A program made the translations under genes and the position numbers. From DAOUAT01 sp964551735 (GTDB taxonomy: Bacteria; Chloroflexota; Anaerolineae; CG2-30-64-16), in contig CAZKEF010000030.1 in assembly GCA_964551735.1 (NCBI GenBank), positions 1 through 64,000 on the forward strand: a stretch of DNA of 64,000 nucleotides, written 5' to 3'. Shown here one piece after another: positions 44,533-56,728 of this stretch. Under the pieces are notes generated by a model. That model did no database searches. It saw nothing but the letters and a program-made list of their open reading frames with translations, and was not told the DNA's origin. The stretch's first letter is position 1. Each line of letters opens with the position of its first letter.

Positions 44533-45282
44533 TCACGCGATCTTCGTCCCGCACTCCGGGCAGAACTTGGCGCCCTTGGCCTCGGCGCCGCAAGACGGGC
44601 ATTTAGCCAGCGCGGGCGGCTGCTCGATCCGGGTCCCGCACGCCGGGCAAAACTTCGCGCCCCCGGCGTCCGCGCCGCACTTGGGGCACTTCGCGGCCGC
44701 GGGCTGGATCATCGCCGCGCCGCACTCGGGGCAGAACTTCGTGCCCGCGGCGGCCAGCGTGCCGTCGTTCGGGCATTTTGCCAGGGCTGCGCCGGCGCGC
44801 TGCGCGGCTTCGGCTGCCTTTTCGATCGCGCCGCCCAGCCCGAAGATGTTCGCGATCCCCTTGGCCATGCTGGCAGCCTGCTCGGCCCGTGCCTCCGCGA
44901 TCTGGTTGGCGCGCGGGCTGTCCTCCTGGCAGAAGCCGCTCACCTCGTCGAAGTCCGACAGGCAGACGATCTGGTGGCAGGTGGCGCACTCGCGGAAGTA
45001 CTGCGCGACCTGGCCCCACGCCTTGTCGAGCTGCGCCGGCGTCAGGCTGTTGACGTAGCGGGGGTCTTCGCCCTCGACGCTGTTGGCGATGGCGTCGCCG
45101 AAGAGGGGGATACGGCGCAGGAGGCCGCCCGCAGCCTGGCGGCCGATCCCGCCCGCTATCGTGCCGCCGATATCGGGCTGGCTGCGATACTCCCGGTCAC
45201 ACTTGTCACAATAAAACACGGCGTAAGGGCCGACCCCATCGTTGCGGATATCGTAACGGGGCATCCGGCTGGGTGCTGACAT
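44533..45282 (-). CDS. multi-zinc-ribbon protein
   Basis: About 249 residues. An N-terminal treble-clef-like pair (YCDKCDREY) and a glycine-rich segment are followed by C-x2-C (CATCHQIVC), a helical linker and, at the C-terminus, three consecutive zinc ribbons (FCPECGAAM, KCPKCGAD with FCPACGTRI, KCPSCGAE with FCPECGTKI). Such rubredoxin-like ribbon arrays bind metal and proteins or nucleic acid, but no specific function follows. I start at 45282, where AGGAG lies 7 nt upstream. Confidence 0.8.
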   Translation of the reverse strand: MSAPSRMPRYDIRNDGVGPYAVFYCDKCDREYRSQPDIGGTIAGGIGRQAAGGLLRRIPLFGDAIANSVEGEDPRYVNSLTPAQLDKAWGQVAQYFRECATCHQIVCLSDFDEVSGFCQEDSPRANQIAEARAEQAASMAKGIANIFGLGGAIEKAAEAAQRAGAALAKCPNDGTLAAAGTKFCPECGAAMIQPAAAKCPKCGADAGGAKFCPACGTRIEQPPALAKCPSCGAEAKGAKFCPECGTKIA

Positions 45283-45429
45283 GATTGGCTCCTGGGAGTG
45301 CAAGGATGCCGTGCCGGTCGTGAGGCTGGACGGTTGCTGTAAGTATATGCCGGGGAGGCGGGGGTGTCAATTTACGATTTCTGCCGGGGGTGTGTTTCAA
45401 GTTGGCGGCAGAATCCGCGTTCCTCAGCG

Positions 45430-45755
45430 CTCGTGCCCGAAACTGCGGGGCATGCTATCCGCGTCCCACTTTCGGGTTAGTTTTGCATGCCGCGGGCCGC
45501 GCCACGACCGATGAAAACGTTCGTAGTAACGACTTCAGTCGCCGTGGCCCGCGGCGACTGAAGTCGCTACTACGAACCCATCCGTGTTCAGGGTAGCGGC
45601 CCATATCGCGGGTGATACGAGCGGAGACGCAGACTGGGACGCGGATACCGCGGACAGGCTTAGATTCCATCCGCGTTCTCCGCGTCCCATTTTCGGATTC
45701 ACACCGTAGTGGAGCGTTGAAAGCTGCGTCCAAGAATAGAAACGCGCCCTTCTCG
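45430..45755. repeat. gene-free region with dispersed hairpin repeats
   Basis: It contains a 25-bp inverted repeat with one mismatch (45520-45544 and 45552-45576, core GACTTCAGTCGCC/GGCGACTGAAGTC) and several GCGTTC/CGCGTCC-type repeats. Open frames here are products of the repeats. Confidence 0.7.
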
Positions 45756-48053
<2,298 letters not shown>

Positions 48054-48228
48054 CCTTAGCCTCCCATCATGGTGTTACAATGATTCGACAAAGTAGATAC
48101 GAACCGCAATAATACCGGAACAGGGGCTGAGAAGTCAAAACTGAGGGGGTAGGTTCTTAGGAGGCGTCTTGCCTTTCCGCGCACGGGGATATAGAATAGG
48201 CCAACCTGATGCACACAAAGGAGGACAG

Positions 48229-49683
48229 ATGAACCAACGAGCAGGCGCCCGCATCGGCCTCAAAGCATTCATGCAATCGTTTCTCATCCTACTCGCCCTG
48301 ATGATCGTTACCGGCATCCTGACGCAGGTCGTGCCGGCCGGCGCTTATGACCGGGTGCAGTTCGAGGGCCGCGAACTGATCGCGGTGGACTCATTCCGTA
48401 ACGTGCCGCGGCCCGATTATCCGGCCTGGCGGTGGCTTACCGCGCCCCTGGAGGTGTTCACCATCGGCCCCGACCGGGTGACGGTGACCATGATCGTGGT
48501 GCTGATCCTGATGATCGGCGGCGCGTTCGCGGTGATGGACCGGGGCGGCATCCTGCGCGCCATCCTGGAGGCGCTGGTGCGGACCTTTGCGGCGCGCAAA
48601 TACGTGTTGCTGCTGGTGATCGTGCTCTTCTTCATGCTGCTGGGCGGCGTGTTCGGCATCCTGGAGCAGGTGATCATCCTGGTGCCGGTGATGGTGGGGC
48701 TCTCCTATGCGCTGGGGTGGGATTCGCTGGTGGGGCTGGGGATGAGCATCCTGGCGGCCAACATGGGTTTCTCGGCCGCGGTGATCAACCCGTTCACCAT
48801 CGGCGTCGCGCAGCGCATCGCGGAGCTGCCCGGCTTCTCGGGCTCGGGGTTCCGGGTCATCATCTTCGTGGTGGTCTACGCGATCTTCTCGGTCTTCATC
48901 GTGCGTTACGCGCGGCGCATCGAGCGCGACCCGCTGAAGTCGCTGGTGCATGCGGAGGACAGGGCCGAGCGCGCCAAATACGCTGGCTTCGACGTGGCGA
49001 CCATGCGGGCGCTGACCCCGCAGCAGCGCGCGGCCACCCGCTTCCTGGCCGCGTGCCTGGTCTGCATCATGGCGGTGCCGTTCGCGGGCGCGGCGATCCC
49101 GGCCCTGGGCGAGCTGGCGCTGCCCATCGTGGGGCTGCTGTTCGTCATCGGCGGGGTGGGGTCGGGCTTCATTTCGGGCATGGGCGCGCGCAATATCGGC
49201 CAAGCGATCGTGGAAGGGCTGGCGGGCATCGCGCCCGGCGTCCCGCTGATCCTGATGGCGGCCAGCATCAAGTACATCGCGTTCACCGGTGGCATCATGG
49301 ACACCATCCTGCACGCCGCGGCCGGCGCGTTTGCGGGGGTCAACCCGTTGACGGGCACGTATCTGATCTATGTCGTGGCGCTGGTGCTGGAGGTGTTCGT
49401 CTCTTCGGGCTCGGCCAAGGCGCTGCTGCTGATGCCCATCATCCTGCCCATCGCCGACCTGATCGGCGTCACCCGCCAGGTGGCCGTGACCGCCTACTGC
49501 CTGGGCGAAGGCTTCGCCAACATGGCCTATCCTACCAACGCCATGCTGCTCATCGCCCTGGGGCTGACCGCCGTGGGCTACCCCAAGTGGATCCGCTGGA
49601 CTGCCGGCCTGTGGGCGCAGATCATCGTGGTGTCGTTGATCTTCCTGGCGATCGCGGTAGGGATCGGGTATGGGCCGTTCTAG
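48229..49683 (+). CDS. YfcC/DcuC-type C4-dicarboxylate or basic amino-acid transporter
   Basis: This 484-residue protein has about 12 hydrophobic segments. It resembles the YfcC family (ArgE/DcuC-related ion transporters) with VPAGAYDRVQFEGREL near the start, VFGILEQVIILVPVMVGL and NMGFSAAVINPFTIGVAQ in the middle, and SSGSAKALLLMPIILPIADL toward the end. Substrates in the family are varied, so none is assigned. AAAGGAGG precedes ATG 48229. Confidence 0.88.
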   Translation: MNQRAGARIGLKAFMQSFLILLALMIVTGILTQVVPAGAYDRVQFEGRELIAVDSFRNVPRPDYPAWRWLTAPLEVFTIGPDRVTVTMIVVLILMIGGAFAVMDRGGILRAILEALVRTFAARKYVLLLVIVLFFMLLGGVFGILEQVIILVPVMVGLSYALGWDSLVGLGMSILAANMGFSAAVINPFTIGVAQRIAELPGFSGSGFRVIIFVVVYAIFSVFIVRYARRIERDPLKSLVHAEDRAERAKYAGFDVATMRALTPQQRAATRFLAACLVCIMAVPFAGAAIPALGELALPIVGLLFVIGGVGSGFISGMGARNIGQAIVEGLAGIAPGVPLILMAASIKYIAFTGGIMDTILHAAAGAFAGVNPLTGTYLIYVVALVLEVFVSSGSAKALLLMPIILPIADLIGVTRQVAVTAYCLGEGFANMAYPTNAMLLIALGLTAVGYPKWIRWTAGLWAQIIVVSLIFLAIAVGIGYGPF

Positions 49684-49759
49684 GAGGAATGATCTGGAAA
49701 CAGAGTCACCTGATGTGCCGACCGAAAGCGGAGGTGCTGCCGCCGCTCACCGATGCGGA

Positions 49760-50977
49760 CTAGAAAATCAACCCGCCCCAGATGAACTCCGCAAACCCAG
49801 GGGTCGGAAAGCGGCCTACCAGATGCGCCTGGGGCAGACCGTTGCTGGCTGCCAGCCGGCGTAATCTGTGCAAATCTGCCGGCAGGGGATGCGTTTTGAC
49901 TTCCAGGGCCGTGGCCTCGGACGCAGTGACGTTGTCCAGGATGAAATCAATCTCGTACTCGCTGCCCCGAGCCAGATAGGAAAGCGCGCCATAGGCGCGT
50001 AATTGGTTGAAGACGGCGTTCTCGAAGAGCGCGCCTTCGCCTAGCCGGGCCAACACACCGGCGATGCCATTGTCATAGAAGTAGAGCTTACGTCCCAGCG
50101 CCGTCACGCGATCGGCGCTGGTGCTGTAGGCCGGCAGCCGCCGGATGACGTAGGTCATTTCCAGGAATTCCAGGTACTGCAGCAGGGTCGGCCGCGAAAT
50201 GCCAACGATGCTCGCCAGCTTGGAATGGTCGAGCTTATTGCCGATACGGGTCGCAAGAACGCGCAGCAGGGCTTGCAGCTCGGTGATCTTTTGGAAATCG
50301 GCCAACACCCGGATGTCAATGTTGATGTACGACGATAGCACATCGTTGAGGATCTCGGTCTTGGTTTCAACCGTCGGCGCCAGCGCGACTTCCGGCAGGC
50401 CGCCGTGCGCGAGAAAGTCCTCATAATAGCCTTTCAAGCGCTCGTACTCGTAGGGATCGAAACGCATGTCTGAGAAGTCGGTACGCGACCGGTAGGACAC
50501 CCCACGAAACGCCAGGAACTCCCCAAACGACAACGGAAACATCTCAAATACGACCTTGCGGCCGGACAGTGATTCGGTGAAGAAGTTTTTCAGGTAGAAG
50601 GAGCTGGACCCGGTCAGGATGAACTTGATGCCGGGCAGCCCCGAGGCACGGCCGGCATCGTAGAGGTACTTCACGATGCTGGGCACGTTCGGCGCGTACT
50701 GGATCTCATCCAGGGCCACGATGGCCGGTTGCGTCACATCCAGCCCGCGGTTGCGCAGAAAGCTCAGCACCAGGTCATAATTGCGCTCGCCGAACACGGC
50801 GCGCTGATCGAGCCGTTCCAGGTCAAGGTAGAGCTTGTTGTTGGTAGGCGCCTGGTCGAGCAGCCAGCGGGCCGCCGTCGTCTTGCCAACGCGGCGCTGG
50901 CCGGTGATGACAATCACGCGCTGGTCGGTCAGCGCGCGCTGCAAGGCTGGGAAAAGTGTGCGTGTGATGATACTCAT
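49760..50977 (-). CDS. AAA_14/DUF4143 family ATPase
   Basis: This 405-residue protein has a P-loop in VITGQRRVGKTTAARWLL, a Walker B-like VALDEIQYAPNVPSIVKYL, sensor FILTGSSSFYLKN, then a winged helix (LASIVGISRPTLLQYLEFL). The C-terminal DUF4143 region ends in a PD-(D/E)xK-like DFILDNVTASEATALEVK. The family is common in mobile and accessory DNA; its role is unknown. The gene is preceded by an AT-rich stretch and divergent from the methyltransferase gene. Confidence 0.92.
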   Translation of the reverse strand: MSIITRTLFPALQRALTDQRVIVITGQRRVGKTTAARWLLDQAPTNNKLYLDLERLDQRAVFGERNYDLVLSFLRNRGLDVTQPAIVALDEIQYAPNVPSIVKYLYDAGRASGLPGIKFILTGSSSFYLKNFFTESLSGRKVVFEMFPLSFGEFLAFRGVSYRSRTDFSDMRFDPYEYERLKGYYEDFLAHGGLPEVALAPTVETKTEILNDVLSSYINIDIRVLADFQKITELQALLRVLATRIGNKLDHSKLASIVGISRPTLLQYLEFLEMTYVIRRLPAYSTSADRVTALGRKLYFYDNGIAGVLARLGEGALFENAVFNQLRAYGALSYLARGSEYEIDFILDNVTASEATALEVKTHPLPADLHRLRRLAASNGLPQAHLVGRFPTPGFAEFIWGGLIF

Positions 50978-51114
50978 GGCTGCATTTTACAAAAATGCAC
51001 TGAATTTGTCAAGTGGGATTTTCACTTGGGCTCCAACCCACCGCGCCGAGTTGAGCAAAGTGCACGCGTCAGGTATAATCGGAACATCAGGCAGCAACCA
51101 CCACAGAGGCAACC

Positions 51115-52764
51115 ATGTCTCCCAAACCCATCACCGAAAACACCCTGTTCTACGGCGATAACCTGCCCATCCTGCGCGAGTATATCCCCACCGAAAGCGT
51201 GGACCTGGTCTACCTGGACCCGCCCTTCAACTCCAACCGCTCGTACAACGTGCTGTTTCGGGATGAAAGCGGGCAGCAGTCGGAGTCGCAGCTTGTGGCC
51301 TTTGACGACACCTGGCACTGGGGTGAGTCGGCCGAGGAAACCTATCAAGCCCTTGTCACCCAGGCCGCCCCCAATGTGGGCAAGATGATCGCTGCGCTGC
51401 GGGAGTTCATCGGCGTCAACCAGATGATGGCCTACCTGGTGATGATGGCCGCGCGGCTGGTGGAGCTGCACCGGGTGTTGAAGCCGACCGGGAGCTTGTA
51501 TTTGCACTGTGATCCGACGGCGAGCCACTACCTGAAAGTCGTGATGGATACCATTTTCGGGCCGGAACGGTTCATCAACGAGATTATATGGAAACGAACC
51601 ACAGCCCACAGCAGCAGTAAAAAGTATGCGCCCATCCATGATACGATCTTGTACTACGGCAAATCTGCTCTTGTCTCATGGAATGATCCAAGGTCTGAGT
51701 ACGATGAGGAATACCTCGAGAAGTACTACCGCTTCGATGACGGGGATGGACGACTCTATTGGCGTGCGGATCTCTGCGCCGCTGGCATCCGCAAAGGTCG
51801 GTCGGGACTGCCTTGGCGCGGTATAGACCCAACTGCCAAGGGGATGCACTGGAAGTTCACTATTGACAAGCTCGATGAGTTGGACGCCGAAGGACGGATT
51901 TACTGGCCTGCCAAAGGTACGATGCCACAATACAAACGTTACCGAGACGAACTCAAAGGCAAATCCGTGCCCGATATCTGGGATGACATTGATCGTATTA
52001 ACCCGGTTGGCTCAGAACGCCTCGGCTACCCCACCCAAAAACCCCTCGCCCTCCTGGAGCGCATCATCCAGGCCAGCAGCAACCCAGGCGACGTCATTCT
52101 CGACCCGTTCTGCGGCTGCGGCACTGCGGTCGCGGCAGCGCAAAAGCTGGAGCGCCGCTGGATCGGCATCGACATCACCCACCTGTCCATCTCGCTGCAA
52201 AAATACCGCCTCGAAACCATGTTTCCCGGCCTGAAGTTCCAGGTCATCGGGGAGCCGCAGGACCTCGGAGCGGCGCGGCAGCTCGCGCAGGATGACCGCT
52301 ACCAGTTCCAGTGGTGGGCGCTCTCGCTGATCCGCGCCAAGCCGCTCGGCGGCCAGGAAGGGAGCAAAACGGGCAAAAAGGGCAGCGACAAGGGGGTTGA
52401 CGGGCTGATCACCTTCATGGACGATCGCACCGGCAAGCCCAAACAGGTCATCGTCCAGGTCAAAAGCGGTCACGTTGGCGCGCCCGATGTTGTGCAGCTC
52501 ATCGGCGCCGTGGAGCAGGAGAAAGCCGCGCTGGGCGTCTTCATCACCCTGGAACCACCCACCGGCCCCATGGAGAAGGCCGCCCTGACCGCGGGCAAGT
52601 ATCACTCGCCCGGCTGGAACCAGGACTACCGCCGCATCCAGATTCTCACCATCGACGCGTTGCTCAAAGGCGCAAAGGTGGACATGCCGCCCACCGCGCT
52701 GACCTTCAAGCAAGCGCCAAAAGCCGAAGCCCCGAAGGTTGACCAGCCGGGGTTGGGGGTGTGA
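51115..52764 (+). CDS. site-specific DNA methyltransferase with nuclease-like C-terminus
   Basis: This 549-residue protein has the amino-methyltransferase DPPF motif at D35-P-P-F38 and the SAM-binding F332-C-G-C-G-T late in the chain, the order of the beta class (Mod-like). A C-terminal domain of about 150 residues contains QVIVQVKSGHVG, typical of restriction endonuclease-like PD-(D/E)xK folds. It may therefore be a methyltransferase-endonuclease fusion or a phage-type enzyme. No separate restriction or specificity gene is seen beside it. Confidence 0.9.
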   Translation: MSPKPITENTLFYGDNLPILREYIPTESVDLVYLDPPFNSNRSYNVLFRDESGQQSESQLVAFDDTWHWGESAEETYQALVTQAAPNVGKMIAALREFIGVNQMMAYLVMMAARLVELHRVLKPTGSLYLHCDPTASHYLKVVMDTIFGPERFINEIIWKRTTAHSSSKKYAPIHDTILYYGKSALVSWNDPRSEYDEEYLEKYYRFDDGDGRLYWRADLCAAGIRKGRSGLPWRGIDPTAKGMHWKFTIDKLDELDAEGRIYWPAKGTMPQYKRYRDELKGKSVPDIWDDIDRINPVGSERLGYPTQKPLALLERIIQASSNPGDVILDPFCGCGTAVAAAQKLERRWIGIDITHLSISLQKYRLETMFPGLKFQVIGEPQDLGAARQLAQDDRYQFQWWALSLIRAKPLGGQEGSKTGKKGSDKGVDGLITFMDDRTGKPKQVIVQVKSGHVGAPDVVQLIGAVEQEKAALGVFITLEPPTGPMEKAALTAGKYHSPGWNQDYRRIQILTIDALLKGAKVDMPPTALTFKQAPKAEAPKVDQPGLGV

Positions 52765-52909
52765 GTGGTCAACATAAGCGCGCGGGAAATCGGAACCTAA
52801 TCCCGCGACTTAATAGGCCGCTGCTCCGTCAATTTCCCACCACACCAATCAACTTGCGGCCAATTGCTCCAGCATGTCCGTGACTGAAACAACCGGAAAA
52901 TCAACTCCT

Positions 52910-53184
52910 TCAAACCACGTTGGTGTCCAACAGGACGCGAGTCACAGGTGTTTCTCCATCGGGTGCTCGACGTATGCATCCTCCAATTCAGCCTCGGTGG
53001 GGAGAGACCCTGGCAACTTGAGCGCGCCGCGCAATTGCTTGAAAGGGACAATGCGTTTCGGCTGAGAGCGTGCAGAGGGGGTCGCGCTGTGGCGCATGGC
53101 GCGCAATAGTTCTTCGACAAGCTGTAACTGCTGGCCCACAGGCAGTCGTTTTGCTTCGGATACGATTTCTCGGTGCTCAAGCCT
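52910..53184 (-). pseudogene. degraded VapB-VapC toxin-antitoxin pair
   Basis: On the minus strand the antitoxin-like reading LEHREIVSEAKRLPVGQQL, then QLVEELLRAM, runs to a stop at 52942 but has no proper start, its beginning being replaced by transposase sequence. A VapC reading starts at GTG 52945, overlapping the antitoxin stop, as VTRVLLDTNVV and stops after 11 residues (52910). Only the first catalytic Asp of the PIN domain survives, so both genes are broken. Confidence 0.7.
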
Positions 53185-53199
53185 GCGCAGAGGGAGGAC

Positions 53200-53664
53200 A
53201 TGGGCAAGCTGGCGACGTCATAGCCGGCTAACTGCCGCGGCGACTTGCCGCGGATGCGGGGTTGGGCGTCTTGGGAGAAGGGGGTGAAGCGGTAGAGCTG
53301 CTCGAAGACGGCCAGGTAGCGTTGCGCAGCGGTGGACGACTCGAAGCCGCCTGCGTCACCGCCAGGGCATCCGCCAGCGGCAGGCGGACGTCAGTGGGCA
53401 CGCCAGCGCTGCGCTCGCAGTGGGCCAGCAGCTGATGTCCGGGTGGGGGACGCCGAACCAGTGCGCCAGGTGCATTTCCCGCACAAACGGCGTGCGGCCA
53501 TCCCGGGTGCGCCGGCCAGCCCGTTGCGGCCCCGGCCCATCCAGCAGCCCCAAGAACAGGATCAGCAACCGCATCCGGAATGGATGGTCCCCGGCCACGG
53601 TCAACGTAAAGTGTCTACACAGGGCGGCCTGGTGGCTAGCATGCGGCTGGCGCGCAACCTGCAC
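53200..53664 (-). pseudogene. remnant of an internally deleted transposase
   Basis: Two fragments on the minus strand look like the two ends of one transposase. The N-terminal part (about 53664-53400) contains TPFVREMHLAHWFGVPHPDI. The C-terminal part (about 53340-53200) reads STAAQRYLAVFEQLYRFTPF then GKSPRQLAGYDVASLP. The catalytic middle is missing. It is fused to the vapBC debris downstream. The family is recognised only by texture. Confidence 0.5.
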
Positions 53665-54326
53665 CCAGGGCTCGTCCCGCTCACAGACGATGGCCGCTCA
53701 CGCCGCACGCCCACATCGGCCCGTCTCCCGCCCCCTGGCGCTACCAGCCCACCAGCACCTACCCGAGCAGCAACAGCCGCTGGGTTTGCCACAGCCCCAT
53801 GCACGCGCCGCCACAGCGCCCGGCTGCGCCACTGCGGCCACCCCACGCGGCCCCCAGCGCCCACTCCATTCCCAGGTAACCCATAACGCCAAGCTGCGCA
53901 GCACCACCGGCCGCCAACTCGCCCGCAGATAATGCGCCAGCGCCGCCCGGGCGGCACCCAAGGGCCCTGCGCCAGCCAACCTCCCACCGCCATCCCCCCA
54001 GGGGCGCCGGCCGCCTCAGCCCCGGCGACCCAACCGGCGCCACCCATCCCCCCGCCACCTCGCCCGGCGGTTGCTCCAGCAGGCTCAGCAGCGCCAAGCC
54101 ATGCAAGACGATCCACGCCGGTTGATAACCCCAGTGCCTTGTGGTACCTTGCAGCGGCGCCAACCTTTCCGGTGTTGCTTTCTGCAAGGTACAGTATGTA
54201 CCATTATCGATCGGTTGGCTCAACCTCTGCTTGTCCCCAGCGTGTTACGCTCACCGATCGCAACCCAAAACTGAAACTGGCAGGGCATCTTTGCATCTGT
54301 GCCTCCCTTGAAGTACAATCCGCCCT
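53665..54326. other. GC-rich region without a convincing gene
   Basis: Long open frames exist on both strands, but they consist of Ala/Gly/Pro/Arg-rich translations and show no family. A hydrophobic minus-strand stretch (WIVLHGLALLSLLEQPPG near 54100) may be debris of a lost membrane gene. Confidence 0.4.
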
Positions 54327-55733
54327 ATGTCGAATGTTTCTAGGCGGCTCGTCTGGGCGCTGCAGGGCTTCGCCCTGGTGCTGCTGGTCCTGCACTTAAT
54401 GGCTGGCCGCTTCTCCGAGGCGGTCGCCTGGGGAGTTTGGCCCAGCACCTATCTGCCCGTAAGTTGGCGCTGGGGGATGGCAGCGGCGACGGCCGTGCTG
54501 ATCTTCGCGGGCGACCGGATGTGGTTGACTGCTCGCCCCGTGGCAGACCGGATCCTGGCATGGTTGCGACCCGACACACCGGCGGGCAGCCTGGCGCTGG
54601 CTGTGCTGGCTGCCGTGCCGTTCTACCTGCTGCGCATCCGCCACTTGCACTGGGGGGATGCCGAACTGCTGGTAACCGCTCTGGGCGACCCGTACTGGTT
54701 GGTTTATGTCTGGAAGGCGCCGCTAGATGTGTTCCTGCACGCCCGACTCTGGCAGTGGGCGCATCATGCATTGGGCTGGCTCAGCCCGGTGCCGGTCTAC
54801 CGCATTCTCAGCATCCTGGCCGGGGTGGCTTTTGTGTGGGTCTTGTTACGCCTGGCCTGCACGCTGGGACGCAACCGCGCTGAGCGGGCACTCATCGCGG
54901 GTCTGCTCGGGACGCTGGGCACGATGCAGCTCTTCTTCGGTTACGTTGAGAATTACCCGATCATGACCGCGGGGATGCTGCTCTACCTTTGGCTGGCATT
55001 GCGGGCTTTACGCGGGGAGGGCAGTTTGATCGCCGCCGCGACGGCCCTGGCCGTGACCCACGCATTTCACCCGGTCACCCTGATTCTGACGCCCAGCCTG
55101 TTGTACCTGGCATATACCATGACGGCACGCCCGCGCGGTCTGCCTGGTGGACAGGGGGGAGGCGTGCCCCTACGTGAACGCACTGCATTGCTCAGCATTG
55201 TCGTGCCGTATGCCCTGGTGTTTGCAGGGGTCAGTGCGCTGATGCTGGGAGGCAACCATGGATTCGAAAAGCTGGTGGGGGTTGATTCGCCCGGCGGTGG
55301 CGACCGGCAGTGGTTCGTGCCGCTGTTCCAAGTGACCACCGAATGGCAGCACTACACCATGTTTTCGCTGGCGCATCTGCTTGACATCCTGAACCTGCAA
55401 GCGCTGGCCGCGCCCGTCGTGCTGCCCGCTTTGGCGTTGATCGCAGTGCTGGCATGGCATCGCCTGCCGCGTCACGACGAGACATTCATGTTGTTGCTGT
55501 TGGCGGCCGGATTCTACCTGCTGTTCACGCTGATCTGGAACGCCGACTACGGCGGCCAAAAGGATTGGGACCTGTTTGCGCCCGCAACCGTGCCTGCCGC
55601 GCTGCTGTTGGCCTACACCCTGCCGCGCGTCCTGCCGGAACGGGCCGCGCTGCGCGCGGCCGGCTGGGCATTGCTCACGGCGCAAGCGTTCCATACGGCC
55701 ATCTGGATCTACCGGAACACACTGATACAGTAA
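54327..55733 (+). CDS. polytopic membrane protein (GT-C-like texture)
   Basis: This 468-residue protein has about 11 hydrophobic segments and conserved-looking loops such as RHLHWGDAELLVTALGD and FGYVENYPIMTAGM, reminiscent of lipid-linked sugar transferases of the GT-C fold, although no catalytic motif is certain. It overlaps in context with a decarboxylase-family gene that starts 1 bp after its stop, suggesting co-transcription. Function is not assigned. Confidence 0.65.
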   Translation: MSNVSRRLVWALQGFALVLLVLHLMAGRFSEAVAWGVWPSTYLPVSWRWGMAAATAVLIFAGDRMWLTARPVADRILAWLRPDTPAGSLALAVLAAVPFYLLRIRHLHWGDAELLVTALGDPYWLVYVWKAPLDVFLHARLWQWAHHALGWLSPVPVYRILSILAGVAFVWVLLRLACTLGRNRAERALIAGLLGTLGTMQLFFGYVENYPIMTAGMLLYLWLALRALRGEGSLIAAATALAVTHAFHPVTLILTPSLLYLAYTMTARPRGLPGGQGGGVPLRERTALLSIVVPYALVFAGVSALMLGGNHGFEKLVGVDSPGGGDRQWFVPLFQVTTEWQHYTMFSLAHLLDILNLQALAAPVVLPALALIAVLAWHRLPRHDETFMLLLLAAGFYLLFTLIWNADYGGQKDWDLFAPATVPAALLLAYTLPRVLPERAALRAAGWALLTAQAFHTAIWIYRNTLIQ

Positions 55734-55734
55734 C

Positions 55735-56706
55735 GTGCACCCAAAGCGACGCAACCTGCTGCGCACCCTGCGCCACGAGTCGCCGGATCATGTCCCTTAC
55801 GCCGGCGAAGGCTCGTTTGCCCTGGTGGATTATCCCGGCCGCAAACCGCCGCGCGTGGGGCTTGACGCCTGGGGCGTGACCTGGGCGCCGCTGCCGGCCG
55901 ATTATCAGGCAGGCACAGGTGAGCCGGCCGAGTCGTATCCTTCGGCGCCCGCGGCCGCTTCGGTGGCCGAGCTCCTAGCGCAGCCGATCCCCGAACCGCC
56001 GTCCACCGCGTTCGCAGGGTCCCTGGTGTCCATCGCGCAGGACGAGTGCCTGGCGGTCGGCGAGCACCCAGCCGGGCCGCTGGATCGCTTTTCATCACTG
56101 TTGGGGGCGGAGCAGGCGATGCTCGCGCTGGCCAGGGACCCTGAGGCGTGCCGGCTGGCCCTGGAGCGGATTGCAGACCACCATGTGGCCATCGCGCGCG
56201 CCTACCTGGCCGCAGGCGTCGAGGCAGGCTGGCTGGCCGATGATTACGCGGGCGCCAGCGGCCCCTTTCTCAGCCCTCGGCTGTGGCGGCGCGCGATCTT
56301 GCCGGGGCTGGCGCGCATCATCGCGGTTTATCGCGACGCCGGTGCGCCGGTCTTCTTTCATACCTGTGGCCGGGCCGAGGCGTTCATCCCCGACCTGCTC
56401 GACGCGGGGGTGACGGCGTTCAACCTGGAGAGCGATCTGTACGACTTGCCAGCCCTAAAGGCACAATACGGCACACGCACCGCGCAGCGTCCCTTTGGGA
56501 TCGGTTTCTATGGCGGCGTGCCCGCCCGCACGCTGCTGGAAGGTTCGCCACAGGACGTGACTGAGACCGTCCGGGGAGCTATCGAGGCCCTGGGTCGGGA
56601 TGGCGGCCTGGTGCTGGCCCCCGACCAACCGCTGCTGTACCCCGCCGCTAACAGCGAGGCATTCATCGCCGCAGCCCGGCAGTATGGCTGCGGATCGGGG
56701 CCGTAG
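55735..56706 (+). CDS. uroporphyrinogen decarboxylase-family protein
   Basis: This 323-residue protein, starting from a GTG, has the URO-D fold cues: RNLLRTLRHESPDHVPYAG, LADDYAGASGPFLSPRLW, GAPVFFHTCGRAEAFIPDLL and a late GGLVLAPDQPLLYPA. It lacks close resemblance to true HemE and more likely belongs to the corrinoid- or methyltransferase-related branch of the superfamily. Substrate unknown. It starts 1 bp after the membrane protein stop and precedes galT by 22 bp, so the three may form one operon. Confidence 0.85.
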   Translation: MHPKRRNLLRTLRHESPDHVPYAGEGSFALVDYPGRKPPRVGLDAWGVTWAPLPADYQAGTGEPAESYPSAPAAASVAELLAQPIPEPPSTAFAGSLVSIAQDECLAVGEHPAGPLDRFSSLLGAEQAMLALARDPEACRLALERIADHHVAIARAYLAAGVEAGWLADDYAGASGPFLSPRLWRRAILPGLARIIAVYRDAGAPVFFHTCGRAEAFIPDLLDAGVTAFNLESDLYDLPALKAQYGTRTAQRPFGIGFYGGVPARTLLEGSPQDVTETVRGAIEALGRDGGLVLAPDQPLLYPAANSEAFIAAARQYGCGSGP

Positions 56707-56728
56707 CCCTGAGTAGCAAGGAGGAACC

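Noticed and set aside
53332..54399. Several long open frames on both strands
   Set aside because: They are mutually overlapping Pro/Ala/Arg-rich translations of GC-rich sequence around transposase debris.
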